A stretch of 64,000 nucleotides of DNA, from positions 1 through 64,000 of the forward strand of contig CAVPPF010000008.1 in assembly GCA_963707435.1 (NCBI GenBank), in the 5' to 3' direction. The DNA comes from UBA4744 sp963707435 (lineage in GTDB: Bacteria > Actinomycetota > Acidimicrobiia > Spongiisociales > UBA4744). Of the stretch, positions 8,447 to 17,259 are shown one piece after another (the first letter of the stretch is position 1; each line of letters starts with the position of its first letter). Under the pieces are notes generated by a model. The model was not told the DNA's origin. It did no database searches and saw only the letters and a list, made by a program, of their open reading frames with translations. The translations under genes were made by a program, and so were the position numbers.

Positions 8447-10633
8447 TCAGCGGAGCATCGGTATTCCGTGGCGGCTTCCGCCCGGGCGGAGTGCGCCATC
8501 ATCTCGATCGGCAACGGAGCGGAGCGCCTCGAGCAACCGGCAGGGGGTTTCGAACCGGTCCTCGGGCTCTTCGTCGGTCGCTCGAGCCAGGATGGCGCCA
8601 AAGCCGCCTGGAAGATCGTGGTGTTCGTCTTCGTCGGCGTGAAGCTGGGTGTCCGGTCGATGACCGGTCAGGAGTTCGCGAGCGACGTGGCCAAGGCTGT
8701 ACACATCGGACTTCGGAGTAAAAGCCTGTTCCCGCCGGACCTCCGGGGCCATGAACTCGATAGCCGTACGCGAGCGGTGTTGTGCGACCGACGCCGTGCA
8801 GGACGCCAGCCCGAAGTCTCCCAGGAACGCGTTCCCGGTGTCGTCGAGCATGATGTTGGCGGGGCGGACATCACGATGGACGATTCCCTGCCGGTGGGTG
8901 TACTCCAGGGCAGCGGCCACCTGTTCGAGCACCCGCAGAGCCGGTTCCACCCGCCAGACGCCACGGTCGAGAGCCACCCGAAGGCTGCCGCCCCGCAGAA
9001 ACCGCATGACCAGATAAGCCCGGTCCGCGTTACGCCAGTAGTCGTAGAGAGGAGCAACATGCGGGTGGTCCAGTTGGGCAACGATCCTGGCGTCGGATTC
9101 GAAGCAGCGCACGAACTCCGGGTCGGCCGCCACTTCCGGCCGGATCACTTTGACCGCGACCTCCCGGCCTGCTGGTTGCTGGATTGCCCTGTAAACGGTC
9201 GCCAGAGAACCGTCCCCCACGTGCTCCTTGAGGTCGTAGCCGCGCAGCTGATCGTCGAACGCGGGACGGCTCGCCAGGAGATGCTCACCGGGGCTTCGCG
9301 CACCGGCGGGAGGCCCCGGAAGGACCAATTCGAACACCCGCATCGGTGGAAGACCTTTGAGTCGATGCTCGCCAAGATCGATGATCCTCTTCCGGTGACG
9401 GTCCCTCAGAGCCAGGACTGCTGTTTCGGACAGAACTACCCGGGCCGACTGGGCCAGAGCCAGGAGACGATCGACACGGTTGAGGACCGGTCCGGCCAGG
9501 TCGTGCGACCGAACCACGGCGTCGCCGAAATCGATCGCCATGCGGACCGGGAGGGCGCCGATTCTGCCCCACTCGGTCACGGCGAAGTCGGCATGCACCT
9601 GGACGGCCGCGGCAACCGCCGAATCCACATCCGGAAGCACCGACAGCATCCCGTCCCCGGTGTGTTTGAAGACCCAGCCGCCGGCGGCCCGAACCGCCGC
9701 CGTGATGATCTCGTCGTGTCCCGCCAGGGCCAGTTCCATACTGCTTTGGTCGACGTCCCAGAGAACCGTGGAGTCTTCCACGTCGGTACCGAAGAAGGCG
9801 ACGACGCAGGTTTCACCGACCTGCAGCTCTTCGAGTTCGGGAGCGGTTGCTCGAACACCAGGTTTGACCTCAACGGCTGCTCCCGCAGGCTGGTCCGTGA
9901 GATCCAACCCGTGATCGTGTTCAAGTATTTGCGCTTCGAGATCCTGCAGATCCTGACCGGGATCGATGCCAAACTCCTCAGCGAGGAGCTCTTTTGTCCG
10001 CCGGTACGCCTGGAGGGCCTCCACCTGGCGACCTGAGCGATAAAGGGCCAACATGTGCAGGTGCTGGAACCGCTCTCGGAAGGGGAAGTCGCCCGCCAGC
10101 CTTTCGAGTTCGGGAACCAGATCGGCGTGGCGACCGAGAGCGAGGTCGGCTGCCATGCAGTCTTCCAGGGTGGCGAGCCGAAGTTCCTCGAGGCGCCGGA
10201 TTTCTGCCCTCAGAGCCGGTTCGTCCGCCAGGTCCGCGTACGGGGGGCCGCGCCACATGGCGAGGCCATCGTGCAACAGCCGAGCGGCCTCGGCCGGTTC
10301 TGACACCGGCACACGATGGGCTTCCAAAACCAACCGCTCAAATCGACGAGCGTCCAATTCCTCAGGGAGAACCTGCAGCACGTAACCTCCCGCCCCGTAC
10401 TCCAGACGTTCACCAAGCCCCGCCCGCAATCGGGAGATGTAGGTGTGGATCGAGCCAGGGGCGTGGATCGGCGGCGTATCGCCCCATAGGCGATCGGTCA
10501 GGGCATCAACGCTTACCGGCTGGCCGTCTGCGATCACCAGCAGGGCGAGGACCAAACGTTGTTTGGGGCCGCCAAGTAGAACCGGCTTCCCATGGGCGAC
10601 CGCCTCCAGCGGGCCGAGCACCCGGACTTCCAT
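8447..10633 (-). CDS. SARP/BTAD regulator fused to class III cyclase and Ser/Thr kinase
   Basis: A 728-residue three-part fusion. Residues 1-95 form an OmpR-like winged helix of the SARP type (MEVRVLGPLE, GDTPP, SIHTYISRLR), and about 96-240 are the BTAD helical domain. Residues 275-435 are a class III cyclase domain (TDVEDS with D284, TGDG with D327). Residues 465-715 are a Hanks-type kinase with a Gly loop (VGDGSLATVY), Lys495 in AVKVI, a catalytic HRDVRPAN (586-593, with Arg replacing the usual Lys) and DFG at 606-608. I chose ATG 10633 because SARPs normally begin this way; the frame stays open to 11062 but that extension is Arg/Pro-rich and unlike protein. It probably leads the operon containing the cyclase/ATPase gene. 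Confidence 0.88.
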   Translation of the reverse strand: MEVRVLGPLEAVAHGKPVLLGGPKQRLVLALLVIADGQPVSVDALTDRLWGDTPPIHAPGSIHTYISRLRAGLGERLEYGAGGYVLQVLPEELDARRFERLVLEAHRVPVSEPAEAARLLHDGLAMWRGPPYADLADEPALRAEIRRLEELRLATLEDCMAADLALGRHADLVPELERLAGDFPFRERFQHLHMLALYRSGRQVEALQAYRRTKELLAEEFGIDPGQDLQDLEAQILEHDHGLDLTDQPAGAAVEVKPGVRATAPELEELQVGETCVVAFFGTDVEDSTVLWDVDQSSMELALAGHDEIITAAVRAAGGWVFKHTGDGMLSVLPDVDSAVAAAVQVHADFAVTEWGRIGALPVRMAIDFGDAVVRSHDLAGPVLNRVDRLLALAQSARVVLSETAVLALRDRHRKRIIDLGEHRLKGLPPMRVFELVLPGPPAGARSPGEHLLASRPAFDDQLRGYDLKEHVGDGSLATVYRAIQQPAGREVAVKVIRPEVAADPEFVRCFESDARIVAQLDHPHVAPLYDYWRNADRAYLVMRFLRGGSLRVALDRGVWRVEPALRVLEQVAAALEYTHRQGIVHRDVRPANIMLDDTGNAFLGDFGLASCTASVAQHRSRTAIEFMAPEVRREQAFTPKSDVYSLGHVARELLTGHRPDTQLHADEDEHHDLPGGFGAILARATDEEPEDRFETPCRLLEALRSVADRDDGALRPGGSRHGIPMLR

Positions 10634-10908
10634 ACGTTCACCATACGACGGCTTGGCGGACCTGAACAGGCCCGGAGGTTCCATCTCCATAGTGTCGTGC
10701 TGCGGACTGAAAAGAACCTTACAGAGAGCTGGAAACGCCCGAAGGGTTCGCCCGTCGGAGAAACCGGAGACTCCCCGGCGCTGTGCACAAGGTCTGGCAG
10801 CAACGAAACCGGCAAGCCGCCGGGAAAACGGCCCGTCGCGGTATGGTTTCCGGGACCCGAACAAGCGATTTGACGACCCATTCTGGTCGCCAGACAGGAC
10901 CTCGAGCC

Positions 10909-11811
10909 GTGGACTTGGAAATCCTCGCCTACCTGGGCGCGGCACTGATGATCGTGCTGGCATACGTGGCATACCGGTACTGGCATGCCACAGCCACGTA
11001 CGCACGCCGGATGCGCGAGCTGCACGCTCACCAGGCAATGGGCCCGTTGATGGGAACCGCACCGATGGCGGCCGCCGGGTCTGCTACAGACGTCGAAGCC
11101 CCCGAAGACGACACCGCGGGGCCTGCGCCGGCTGATGCTTCCCCGGAAGCCGTTGAGACGGCCGGGGAGAGCGAACCGGAGGTGGCGGAGAAACGTGCAC
11201 CCGCACCCGGGGACGAGGTTGATGCGCCTGCACCCCAACCGACGTCCGGGACCGTGAAGATCGAACCGGAACCGGTTGAGGAGGAACTGCACGACGAATC
11301 CACCGGAGATCATGAAGCCGACCAGCCGGTCGAAGACGCCGGCGGTGCGATCCCCGAGACGTTCTCCGACCCGGGATCGGCGGAGATCGAGCCGACGCCC
11401 GCTCCCGGAGATGAATCCGGGCGGGAGGCACCAGGCAGCCCCGGAGACGACGCGACCGATGAGCAGCCGGCTGAGAACGAAAGCGAGACCGGCCCCGGTT
11501 CGATCGAACCGAACAACGGCGAGGCATCAACTGATCTAAAACCCGAGTACAGGCTCATCGAAGAGCTGGAGCCGAGGAAGCGGTCGTCACGAACCGTCGA
11601 GGCGGCCGGGTCATTCGCCAAGCTGCTCAAAGAGCTCGACGAGCAACTTGATGCCCTCCCGAGCGGGATCGGGTTGATCGATCTCCCGATTCTCGAGCGA
11701 CGGCGAGTCGCACAACGACGCGAGGAGTTGCTGAGCGACCGGGCGCGGCTCCTCGAGCAGAAGAAGCGAGGAGCGCACCGGCGCCGGAAACGTTCCCGAA
11801 CGAAGAGCTAG
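10909..11811 (+). CDS. Single-pass membrane protein with acidic Pro/Glu-rich linker
   Basis: A 300-residue protein starting at GTG 10909. One membrane helix lies at residues 4-22 (LAYLGAALMIVLAYVAYRYW). A long low-complexity segment rich in Glu, Pro, Ala and Asp follows (about 50-205). The C-terminus is a basic, probably coiled-coil region from about 225 (KLLKELDEQLDALP, then RRRVAQRREELL) ending in RRRKRSRTKS. This architecture suggests a membrane-tethered scaffold, but I know no family for it. The gene is divergent from the SARP fusion and its stop overlaps the convergent DUF971 stop by four bases. Confidence 0.7.
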   Translation: MDLEILAYLGAALMIVLAYVAYRYWHATATYARRMRELHAHQAMGPLMGTAPMAAAGSATDVEAPEDDTAGPAPADASPEAVETAGESEPEVAEKRAPAPGDEVDAPAPQPTSGTVKIEPEPVEEELHDESTGDHEADQPVEDAGGAIPETFSDPGSAEIEPTPAPGDESGREAPGSPGDDATDEQPAENESETGPGSIEPNNGEASTDLKPEYRLIEELEPRKRSSRTVEAAGSFAKLLKELDEQLDALPSGIGLIDLPILERRRVAQRREELLSDRARLLEQKKRGAHRRRKRSRTKS

Positions 11812-12152
11812 CCGATCTGTCCTCCCGGCTGGATCTCCGTTGAGCCAAGCGACCGGAGCAGCTCGTAGCTGAAGATACCGGTCCGATGCCCATCCGGGCC
11901 GAATTCGAAGTTCACTGCGTAGGCGCCGACGACGTGCGCTCCCGAAACCCGGATGACGTCCGGGTCCCGAAGTACCCGCTCGGTGCGCCGCTCGCCCCCA
12001 TCGGAGCGACAGCCGGCGCAGGGACACACCTCGCGGAGCCGGGCAGCCGGAACAATCGTCTGGACGCCGTCCCCCCACGTGAGAGTCACGTGCGTGCCGC
12101 CTGCAATCTCGATTCGAGACGGAGTCTCCACCGGCTGCAGCCTACCGACCAC
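11808..12152 (-). CDS. DUF971 domain protein
   Basis: A 114-residue protein of the DUF971 family, the stand-alone form of the domain found at the N-terminus of gamma-butyrobetaine hydroxylase-like proteins. Visible hallmarks are the TLTWGDG segment, AARLREVCPCAGCRS with paired cysteines, and the C-terminal HRTGIFSYELLRSL. I place the start at GTG 12152, 61 bp after the hypA stop; longer in-frame starts would overlap hypA. DUF971 proteins are often linked with metal or Fe-S cofactor chemistry. Proximity to hypA is consistent with that, but the precise role is unknown. Confidence 0.82.
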   Translation of the reverse strand: MVGRLQPVETPSRIEIAGGTHVTLTWGDGVQTIVPAARLREVCPCAGCRSDGGERRTERVLRDPDVIRVSGAHVVGAYAVNFEFGPDGHRTGIFSYELLRSLGSTEIQPGGQIG

Positions 12153-12213
12153 GTTCCCGAATTCGCCCCGAACCCTTCGGGGATGCCTACGCTGGTTCGT
12201 TCGGCGATCTCGT

Positions 12214-12561
12214 TCAGGCGTCGCCGTTGACGTCGATGCTTTCGAGGTAGCACTCACCGCCGCCGGCGACCTCCACGCGGACACTCCCGCACACCGGGCA
12301 GATTGGTTCACGGCCGCCCGGACTGGTTGCGGCGCAATCCCAGCAGGTCACCCGGGTCGGCTCCCGGCGTACGGTCACCTGCGCTCCCTCTGCCCGTGTT
12401 CCCTTGCTGAGGGCTTCGAAGTTGAAACGCAAGGACTCCTCGGAGAGGTGGGACAGCTCACCTATGACCACCGATACACCCACGACCCGTCCCGCAGTTT
12501 GCTGCTCGGCAGCCTCGAGGGCCGCTTGGACGATGCCACGGACGATTGATACTTCATGCAT
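12214..12561 (-). CDS. hypA: HypA-like nickel metallochaperone
   Basis: A 115-residue HypA/HybF-family protein that delivers nickel during hydrogenase or urease maturation. It has the invariant Met-His-Glu N-terminus (nickel ligand His2) and two CxxC pairs forming the structural zinc site (CWDC and CPVC). The start at ATG 12561 is supported both by the MHE motif and by GAGGAG eight bases upstream; an in-frame extension to 12672 is discarded. No hydrogenase, urease or other hyp gene occurs in the window, so it is an orphan here. It is divergent from the 5'-nucleotidase gene with a 104-bp shared upstream region. Confidence 0.92.
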   Translation of the reverse strand: MHEVSIVRGIVQAALEAAEQQTAGRVVGVSVVIGELSHLSEESLRFNFEALSKGTRAEGAQVTVRREPTRVTCWDCAATSPGGREPICPVCGSVRVEVAGGGECYLESIDVNGDA

Positions 12562-12665
12562 CGGACGGCTCCTCAGGAGGGTGACTGCAGAGATGCCAGT
12601 CTGCCAGCACATCGAGGGCCGCGCATTGTCCGAAAGGCTCCCCGGCTCCGATACCATACGAAGCA

Positions 12666-14081
12666 ATGACATCCACTCCCCCGAACCGGGACATCTTCTG
12701 CAACCGGACCATGAACTTCCGGTCGATCAAAGCAATCGGGTACGACCTCGACTACACGCTGGTGCACTACAACACGTATGAATGGGAGCGGCGCGCCTAC
12801 CACCACACCAAGCTGCGCCTGGCCGAACGGGGTTGGCCTGTGACCGACCTGGTCTTCGATCCCGACCAGGTCATCCAGGGCCTCACCATCGACCTCGAAC
12901 TGGGCAACCTCCTGAAGGTGACCCGATTCGGATATGTGATCCGGGCGGCCCACGGCACCCGGCTGCTCGAGTTCGATGAACTGCGCCGCGCCTACGCGGG
13001 CACGGTCGTTGACCTGAACGAGAACCGCTGGGTCTTCATCAATACCTTGTTCTCGCTGTCGGAGGCATCCTTGTTCGCCCAGATGGTGGACCTGGCGGAC
13101 CAAGGGTCCATCCCCGAGGTCGTCGGTTATGAGCACCTCTACCGCATCGTTCGCAAGGCTCTGGACGCCGCCCATATGGAAGGCACGCTGAAGGGCGAGG
13201 TTTTGGCCGACCCGGATCGTTTCATCGAACCCGACCCCAAAGTGGTGCCGATGCTCACCGATCAGCGGGAGGCGGGCAAAAGGCTGATGCTGATCACCAA
13301 CTCCGAGTGGGAATACGCCGAGAAGATCCTCACCCACGTATTCGACCCTCAACTGCCGGACGGGCAGACCTGGCAGGATCTGTTCGACACGGTGATCGTC
13401 TCGGCTTCCAAACCCGACTTCTTCGAGCGGGATCAGCCGCTCTATCGCGTGGTCGACGAGGACCGGGCCCTGCTCAAACCGGCCTACGGGCCAATCGAAC
13501 CAGGAGGCGTCTACTTCGGCGGATCTGCGCATCGGGTCGAGACCAGTCTCGGTCTCTCCGGCGACGAAATTCTCTACGTCGGCGACCACCTGTTCGGCGA
13601 CGTGCATGCCTCCAAGTCGGCGCTCCGGTGGCGGACGGCCCTGGTCATCCATGAGCTCGAAGCAGAGATCGACGCTCTCGCCGGATTCGCCAAAGAGGAA
13701 GCGCACCTGATCGAGCTCATGGCGGCCAAGGAGAAGCTCGAGGCCGAACAGGCGGAACTGCGTCTCATCCGCCAGCGGAACCGCTACGCCCCGGTCGAGC
13801 CGGCCCGGAGCAACCGCAGCCTCGAGCGTGAGATCGAAGAAGTTCGGTCCCGGCTGGCCGACCTGGACGAGCAGATCACTCCCCTGGCGATCGCCGCCGG
13901 AACCCTGAGCAATGATCGCTGGGGTCTGCTCATGCGGGCCGGGGCGGACAAGAGCCTCTTCGCCCGTCAGGTCGAGCGCTATGCCGACATCTACACCTCG
14001 CGGGTATCCAACCTGCTGTACGCCACTCCAACCGGGTTCCTCCGGGCGTTCCGCAGCCCGCTCCCTCACGACCAGGTCTAG
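12666..14081 (+). CDS. HAD-IG family 5'-nucleotidase
   Basis: A 471-residue cytosolic HAD-superfamily phosphohydrolase of subfamily IG, related to purine 5'-nucleotidases (NT5C2/NT5DC). Motif I is YDLDYTL with nucleophile Asp27 and acid Asp29. Later motifs include LMLITNSEW (motif II), KPDFF (the motif III lysine region) and ILYVGDHLFGDV (motif IV acidic pair). The C-terminus (about 330-400) is strongly helical and charged, likely a coiled coil. Predicted substrates are purine nucleoside monophosphates by family, not shown here. It starts at ATG 12666. Confidence 0.93.
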   Translation: MTSTPPNRDIFCNRTMNFRSIKAIGYDLDYTLVHYNTYEWERRAYHHTKLRLAERGWPVTDLVFDPDQVIQGLTIDLELGNLLKVTRFGYVIRAAHGTRLLEFDELRRAYAGTVVDLNENRWVFINTLFSLSEASLFAQMVDLADQGSIPEVVGYEHLYRIVRKALDAAHMEGTLKGEVLADPDRFIEPDPKVVPMLTDQREAGKRLMLITNSEWEYAEKILTHVFDPQLPDGQTWQDLFDTVIVSASKPDFFERDQPLYRVVDEDRALLKPAYGPIEPGGVYFGGSAHRVETSLGLSGDEILYVGDHLFGDVHASKSALRWRTALVIHELEAEIDALAGFAKEEAHLIELMAAKEKLEAEQAELRLIRQRNRYAPVEPARSNRSLEREIEEVRSRLADLDEQITPLAIAAGTLSNDRWGLLMRAGADKSLFARQVERYADIYTSRVSNLLYATPTGFLRAFRSPLPHDQV

Positions 14082-14166
14082 GCCTTCGACCGACGGCCGA
14101 AAACGCGCCCGGTTTCGCCGGTCGGCATGGTGCCGGTTCGCCTAGTCTCTGGCGACCAGAGGGAGA

Positions 14167-15882
14167 GTGGTGCCAGAATCCAAGCCGTCCTTTCGGAGCG
14201 CGCTCCGCCATCGTGACTATCGCTGGCTTGCCTCGGCGTTCGTCGTTTCCAATATCGGGAGCTGGGCCTACAACGTCGCCTTGATGGTATGGGTGTTCGA
14301 TGCGACGGGATCTGCCGCCTGGGCCGGAGCGGTGAGCCTCGCTCGTTTCGTGCCTGCCCTGCTGTTCAGCGCCTACGGCGGCGTGTTGGCCGAGCGTTTC
14401 GAGCGGCGCAATCTGATCGTCACCCTGAACCTGACTTCGGCGGCCACCCATGTGCTGCTGGCGCTGGTCGTGGTAGCCGACGGACCCATCGTGATTGCGC
14501 TCATGCTCGCGGCCCTCGGCACCCTTCAAGGAACCGTCTACGAACCGGCCATCATCGCCCTGACCCCCGAGATCGTCGGCGAAACCGATCTGGCGGCGGC
14601 GAATTCCCTCAATAGCCTGATCGACAACTCGGCGATCATCGCCGGGCCTGCCATCGGAGCGGTTCTCCTGGTTTGGTTCGACCCTTCCGTGACCCTCCTC
14701 ATCAACGCGGCCACCTTCCTATACGCCGCGGGAGCAACCCGCATGGTCCACACCCGCAGTCAGCCGAGCGACGTCACCGAAGGCGGTCAGAAGAAACCGC
14801 TTGCCCAGATGGCCGTCGGTTTGAAAGCTCTGGCAGGGTCCAGCACCGCCCGCCTCCTGGCCGGGTTCAGCGTGCTGGCCAGCTTCTACTACGGGACCGA
14901 CACCGTCCTCCTGGTGGTTCTGAGCGAGACGAATCTGGGCACAGGAGCGGAGGGTTTTGGCTACCTGCTGACGGCGCTCGGTGTGGGCGGGATCATCGCC
15001 GCTCCGCTGGTGAACAAGCTCGGCAGTTCATCCCGGCTGGGCACCGTGATAGCGGTCGGGATGATCGTCTATACGCTGCCGACTGCCGTCATGGTGCTGG
15101 TGTCCGACCCCGTGGTTGCGTTTGTCCTGCAAGTGGTGCGAGGAGCCGGGACGCTGGTGGTCGACGTTCTGGCGCTCACGGCACTGCAACGAACCTTGCC
15201 GCCGAATCTGGTCGCCCACGTGTACGGCGTGTTCATCGCCCTGGTGCTGGCTGCCATCTCGCTCGGCGCCGCCATCACGCCGGCACTGCTATCGGTCTTC
15301 GGACTCAGTGGCACGCTCCTGATCTACGGCGTGGGAACCCCGCTGGCCGTACTGCTCGGCTATCCCCGCCTGCTGCGGGTCGATCGGCTCGCCCGACAAC
15401 GGCTGGTTGCATTGGCGCCCCGACTCCGAGCCCTCGAGGCCAGTCCGCTCTTTGCAACCCTGGGCCGTGCGAACCTGGAACAACTGGCGGCAGCCGCAAC
15501 CGAGATGAGCGTCCCCACCGGGACCCTCATCATCCGGCAGGGAGACCGGGCCGATTCCCTGTATCTGATTGCCGACGGGGTGGCGTCGGTGACGGTCAAG
15601 GGTGACGATGGGCACCACCACCCGGTCGCAGAGCTGACCTCCGGAGACTACTTCGGAGAAATCGGCGTGCTCGAGGGTGCACCCCGAAACGCCGATGTCC
15701 GGGCGGTTGAAGACTGCACGCTCTTCAAGATCGACGGCGACGCGTTCCTCAGTGCAGCAGGTCACAACCCGGGCACCGGCTTCCTCGATCGGGCCCGCCA
15801 TCGCACATCTCAGACCATGCAGATCAGCTCCCCGCTGCGGACGGCTGCCGGCGAAGATCACCCCCACCCCGATCGGGAATAG
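14167..15882 (+). CDS. MFS transporter with C-terminal cyclic-nucleotide-binding domain
   Basis: A 571-residue fusion. The first ~410 residues are a major facilitator superfamily (MFS_3/EntS-like) transporter with about 12 helices and the loop YGGVLAERFERRN after helix 2. Residues ~425-550 form a CRP/cNMP-binding domain whose phosphate-binding cassette FGEIGVLEGAPRNADV keeps the Glu and Arg expected for nucleotide binding. A cyclic nucleotide could therefore gate or tune transport. The substrate is unknown. Two tandem GTG codons (14167, 14170) follow an AGAGGGAG ribosome site; either may start. Several cyclase genes nearby could supply the ligand. Confidence 0.92.
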   Translation: MVPESKPSFRSALRHRDYRWLASAFVVSNIGSWAYNVALMVWVFDATGSAAWAGAVSLARFVPALLFSAYGGVLAERFERRNLIVTLNLTSAATHVLLALVVVADGPIVIALMLAALGTLQGTVYEPAIIALTPEIVGETDLAAANSLNSLIDNSAIIAGPAIGAVLLVWFDPSVTLLINAATFLYAAGATRMVHTRSQPSDVTEGGQKKPLAQMAVGLKALAGSSTARLLAGFSVLASFYYGTDTVLLVVLSETNLGTGAEGFGYLLTALGVGGIIAAPLVNKLGSSSRLGTVIAVGMIVYTLPTAVMVLVSDPVVAFVLQVVRGAGTLVVDVLALTALQRTLPPNLVAHVYGVFIALVLAAISLGAAITPALLSVFGLSGTLLIYGVGTPLAVLLGYPRLLRVDRLARQRLVALAPRLRALEASPLFATLGRANLEQLAAAATEMSVPTGTLIIRQGDRADSLYLIADGVASVTVKGDDGHHHPVAELTSGDYFGEIGVLEGAPRNADVRAVEDCTLFKIDGDAFLSAAGHNPGTGFLDRARHRTSQTMQISSPLRTAAGEDHPHPDRE

Positions 15883-15910
15883 CGGCGGACCCGGGAAGGT
15901 TCCCCGGCAC

Positions 15911-16294
15911 ATGGACCAACATATATCCGAGGCCCTGCAGAGGGGCGGCGTGGTCGACATCACCACGATCGGCCGCACCACGGGTCTCCCGCGTCGGATC
16001 GAGATCTTCTTTCACCACTTCGACGGTGAGTACTTCATTACCGGCCGTCCGGGGCGGAGACGGCGAGATTGGCTGGCCAACATGGTCGCCAACCCCGATT
16101 TCACCCTGCACCTCAAGAGAGGTGTCAAGGCGGACCTGCCCGCCACGGCCGTGGAGATCTCCGATCCGGAGGAGAGAGCGAGGATCCTGTTCCGGATCCT
16201 CACGGAGAGCTGGGACAGTACCCCTGAGCAAGCAACGGCCGATCTGCCAGCCTGGGTTGAGGGCTCCCCGCTGATCCAGTTCTCCCCGGCCTGA
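15911..16294 (+). CDS. Deazaflavin-type nitroreductase family protein (DUF385-like)
   Basis: A 127-residue protein of the split-barrel family that includes F420-dependent Ddn-like reductases. The diagnostic core is present: DITTIGRTTGLPRRIEI, then a strand pair, the GRPGRRRRDW(L)ANM segment where the family normally contacts the F420 phosphate, and NPDFTLHL. It starts at ATG 15911, 29 bp after the MFS-cNMP gene, and may be cotranscribed with it. It is convergent with, and immediately adjacent to, another member of the same family at 16295. Cofactor use is inferred from the family. Confidence 0.85.
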   Translation: MDQHISEALQRGGVVDITTIGRTTGLPRRIEIFFHHFDGEYFITGRPGRRRRDWLANMVANPDFTLHLKRGVKADLPATAVEISDPEERARILFRILTESWDSTPEQATADLPAWVEGSPLIQFSPA

Positions 16295-16744
16295 TCAACC
16301 CCGGTGTGAGGATCGCACCAGCCGGACTACCGGCATGACCCGGTCGGTCTTCTTTTCGTAGCCTCCGAAGAACGGCATACTTGCAACGATTTTCGCCCAG
16401 GCGGCCGCTCGCTCCTCGCCTTCGAGCGTCGTTGCGAGCGCTTCGTAGAAATCGGCCTTGTTACGGACCCACACACGCGGATCGGCTGCGATATTGAGAT
16501 ACCAGGCGGGGTGGTGGTCGGCACCGCCCTTGGAGCCCACGATCAGCAAGTCGTCGCCTTCTTCGACACAGACCAGTGGTACCCGCCGGATCTGGCCCGA
16601 ACGGCGGCCCCGGAAGTAGAGGAGGATCACCCTGTCGGCGAACGGGTGGTCGATGTCGGCGCCGTTGGTAGCAACGTACTGGCGGGCCTGATTGGACACG
16701 TACTCGCTCGGGCTGTCGAGAGCCTGAGATTCGATCGGATGCAT
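16295..16744 (-). CDS. F420-dependent nitroreductase-family protein
   Basis: A 149-residue member of the deazaflavin-dependent nitroreductase (DUF385) family. Core signature: ILLYFRGRRSGQIRRVPLV, then LLIVGSKGGADHHPAWYLNIAADP, the classic cofactor-binding sequence, and VWVRNKADFYEA. It lacks membrane or signal sequence, so a cytosolic redox role is expected, with coenzyme F420 by family analogy. I chose ATG 16744 (MHPIESQ) over the in-frame upstream codon at 16783 because conserved sequence begins after it. Its stop abuts the stop of the convergent paralogue at 15911-16294. Confidence 0.9.
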   Translation of the reverse strand: MHPIESQALDSPSEYVSNQARQYVATNGADIDHPFADRVILLYFRGRRSGQIRRVPLVCVEEGDDLLIVGSKGGADHHPAWYLNIAADPRVWVRNKADFYEALATTLEGEERAAAWAKIVASMPFFGGYEKKTDRVMPVVRLVRSSHRG

Positions 16745-16837
16745 GAGACTTGCTTCTTTCGATTGGTCTATGAAGTCAATCACATGCGGCCCGGTTCCAT
16801 TCCCGATGGAAGGGTGGTGGAACCGGGCCCAAGCGGG

Positions 16838-17044
16838 CTACTGGTCGAGATCGGCGTTGCGAGCGAGATAGCCTTTTCGTTCGATCTCGCCTTTGGCATA
16901 GCGCTCGTCGAGAAGCGCCCTCGCCCCTCTCGCGGCCGCCACGGGCTTGCACACCATGGACAGAACGAACCATAGGAGCAGCCCGATGAAGGCTGCCAGG
17001 AACACCAGTCCGACCAGGGCCGGAACCCAGCCCCACCCACCCAT
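16838..17044 (-). CDS. Small SHOCT-domain membrane protein
   Basis: A 68-residue protein with one strong membrane helix (residues 8-33, PALVGLVFLAAFIGLLLWFV) followed by a short C-terminal SHOCT motif (ARALLDERYAKGEIERKGYL). SHOCT motifs are widespread oligomerisation tails on small bacterial membrane proteins. The ATG at 17044 gives a natural start. Function unknown; it is transcribed toward the nitroreductase at 16295-16744 with a 93-bp gap. Confidence 0.85.
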   Translation of the reverse strand: MGGWGWVPALVGLVFLAAFIGLLLWFVLSMVCKPVAAARGARALLDERYAKGEIERKGYLARNADLDQ

Positions 17045-17259
17045 GTGGTCGAATCCGTATCGACCTACCTGGACAAGGGGAGCACCTCGGACATCTTGAT
17101 TCTCCTTCGTTGTCGGCTCCAGTGCAGAGGAGGCACCTAGGAAACCGCTGAAAACTGGATGGGAATCGCTCAGAAGACCTGGCGTGCGCTCTCAGACGGG
17201 CGAAAACGGGGCTGGTCCGGTGCCCGGGATGGGCGTAGCCTGGTGGAGTAAGGGGAACC

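Noticed and set aside
10783..10908. Longer N-terminus for the acidic membrane protein at 10909
   Set aside because: The added 42 codons are basic and unlike the protein; GTG 10909 directly precedes the membrane helix.
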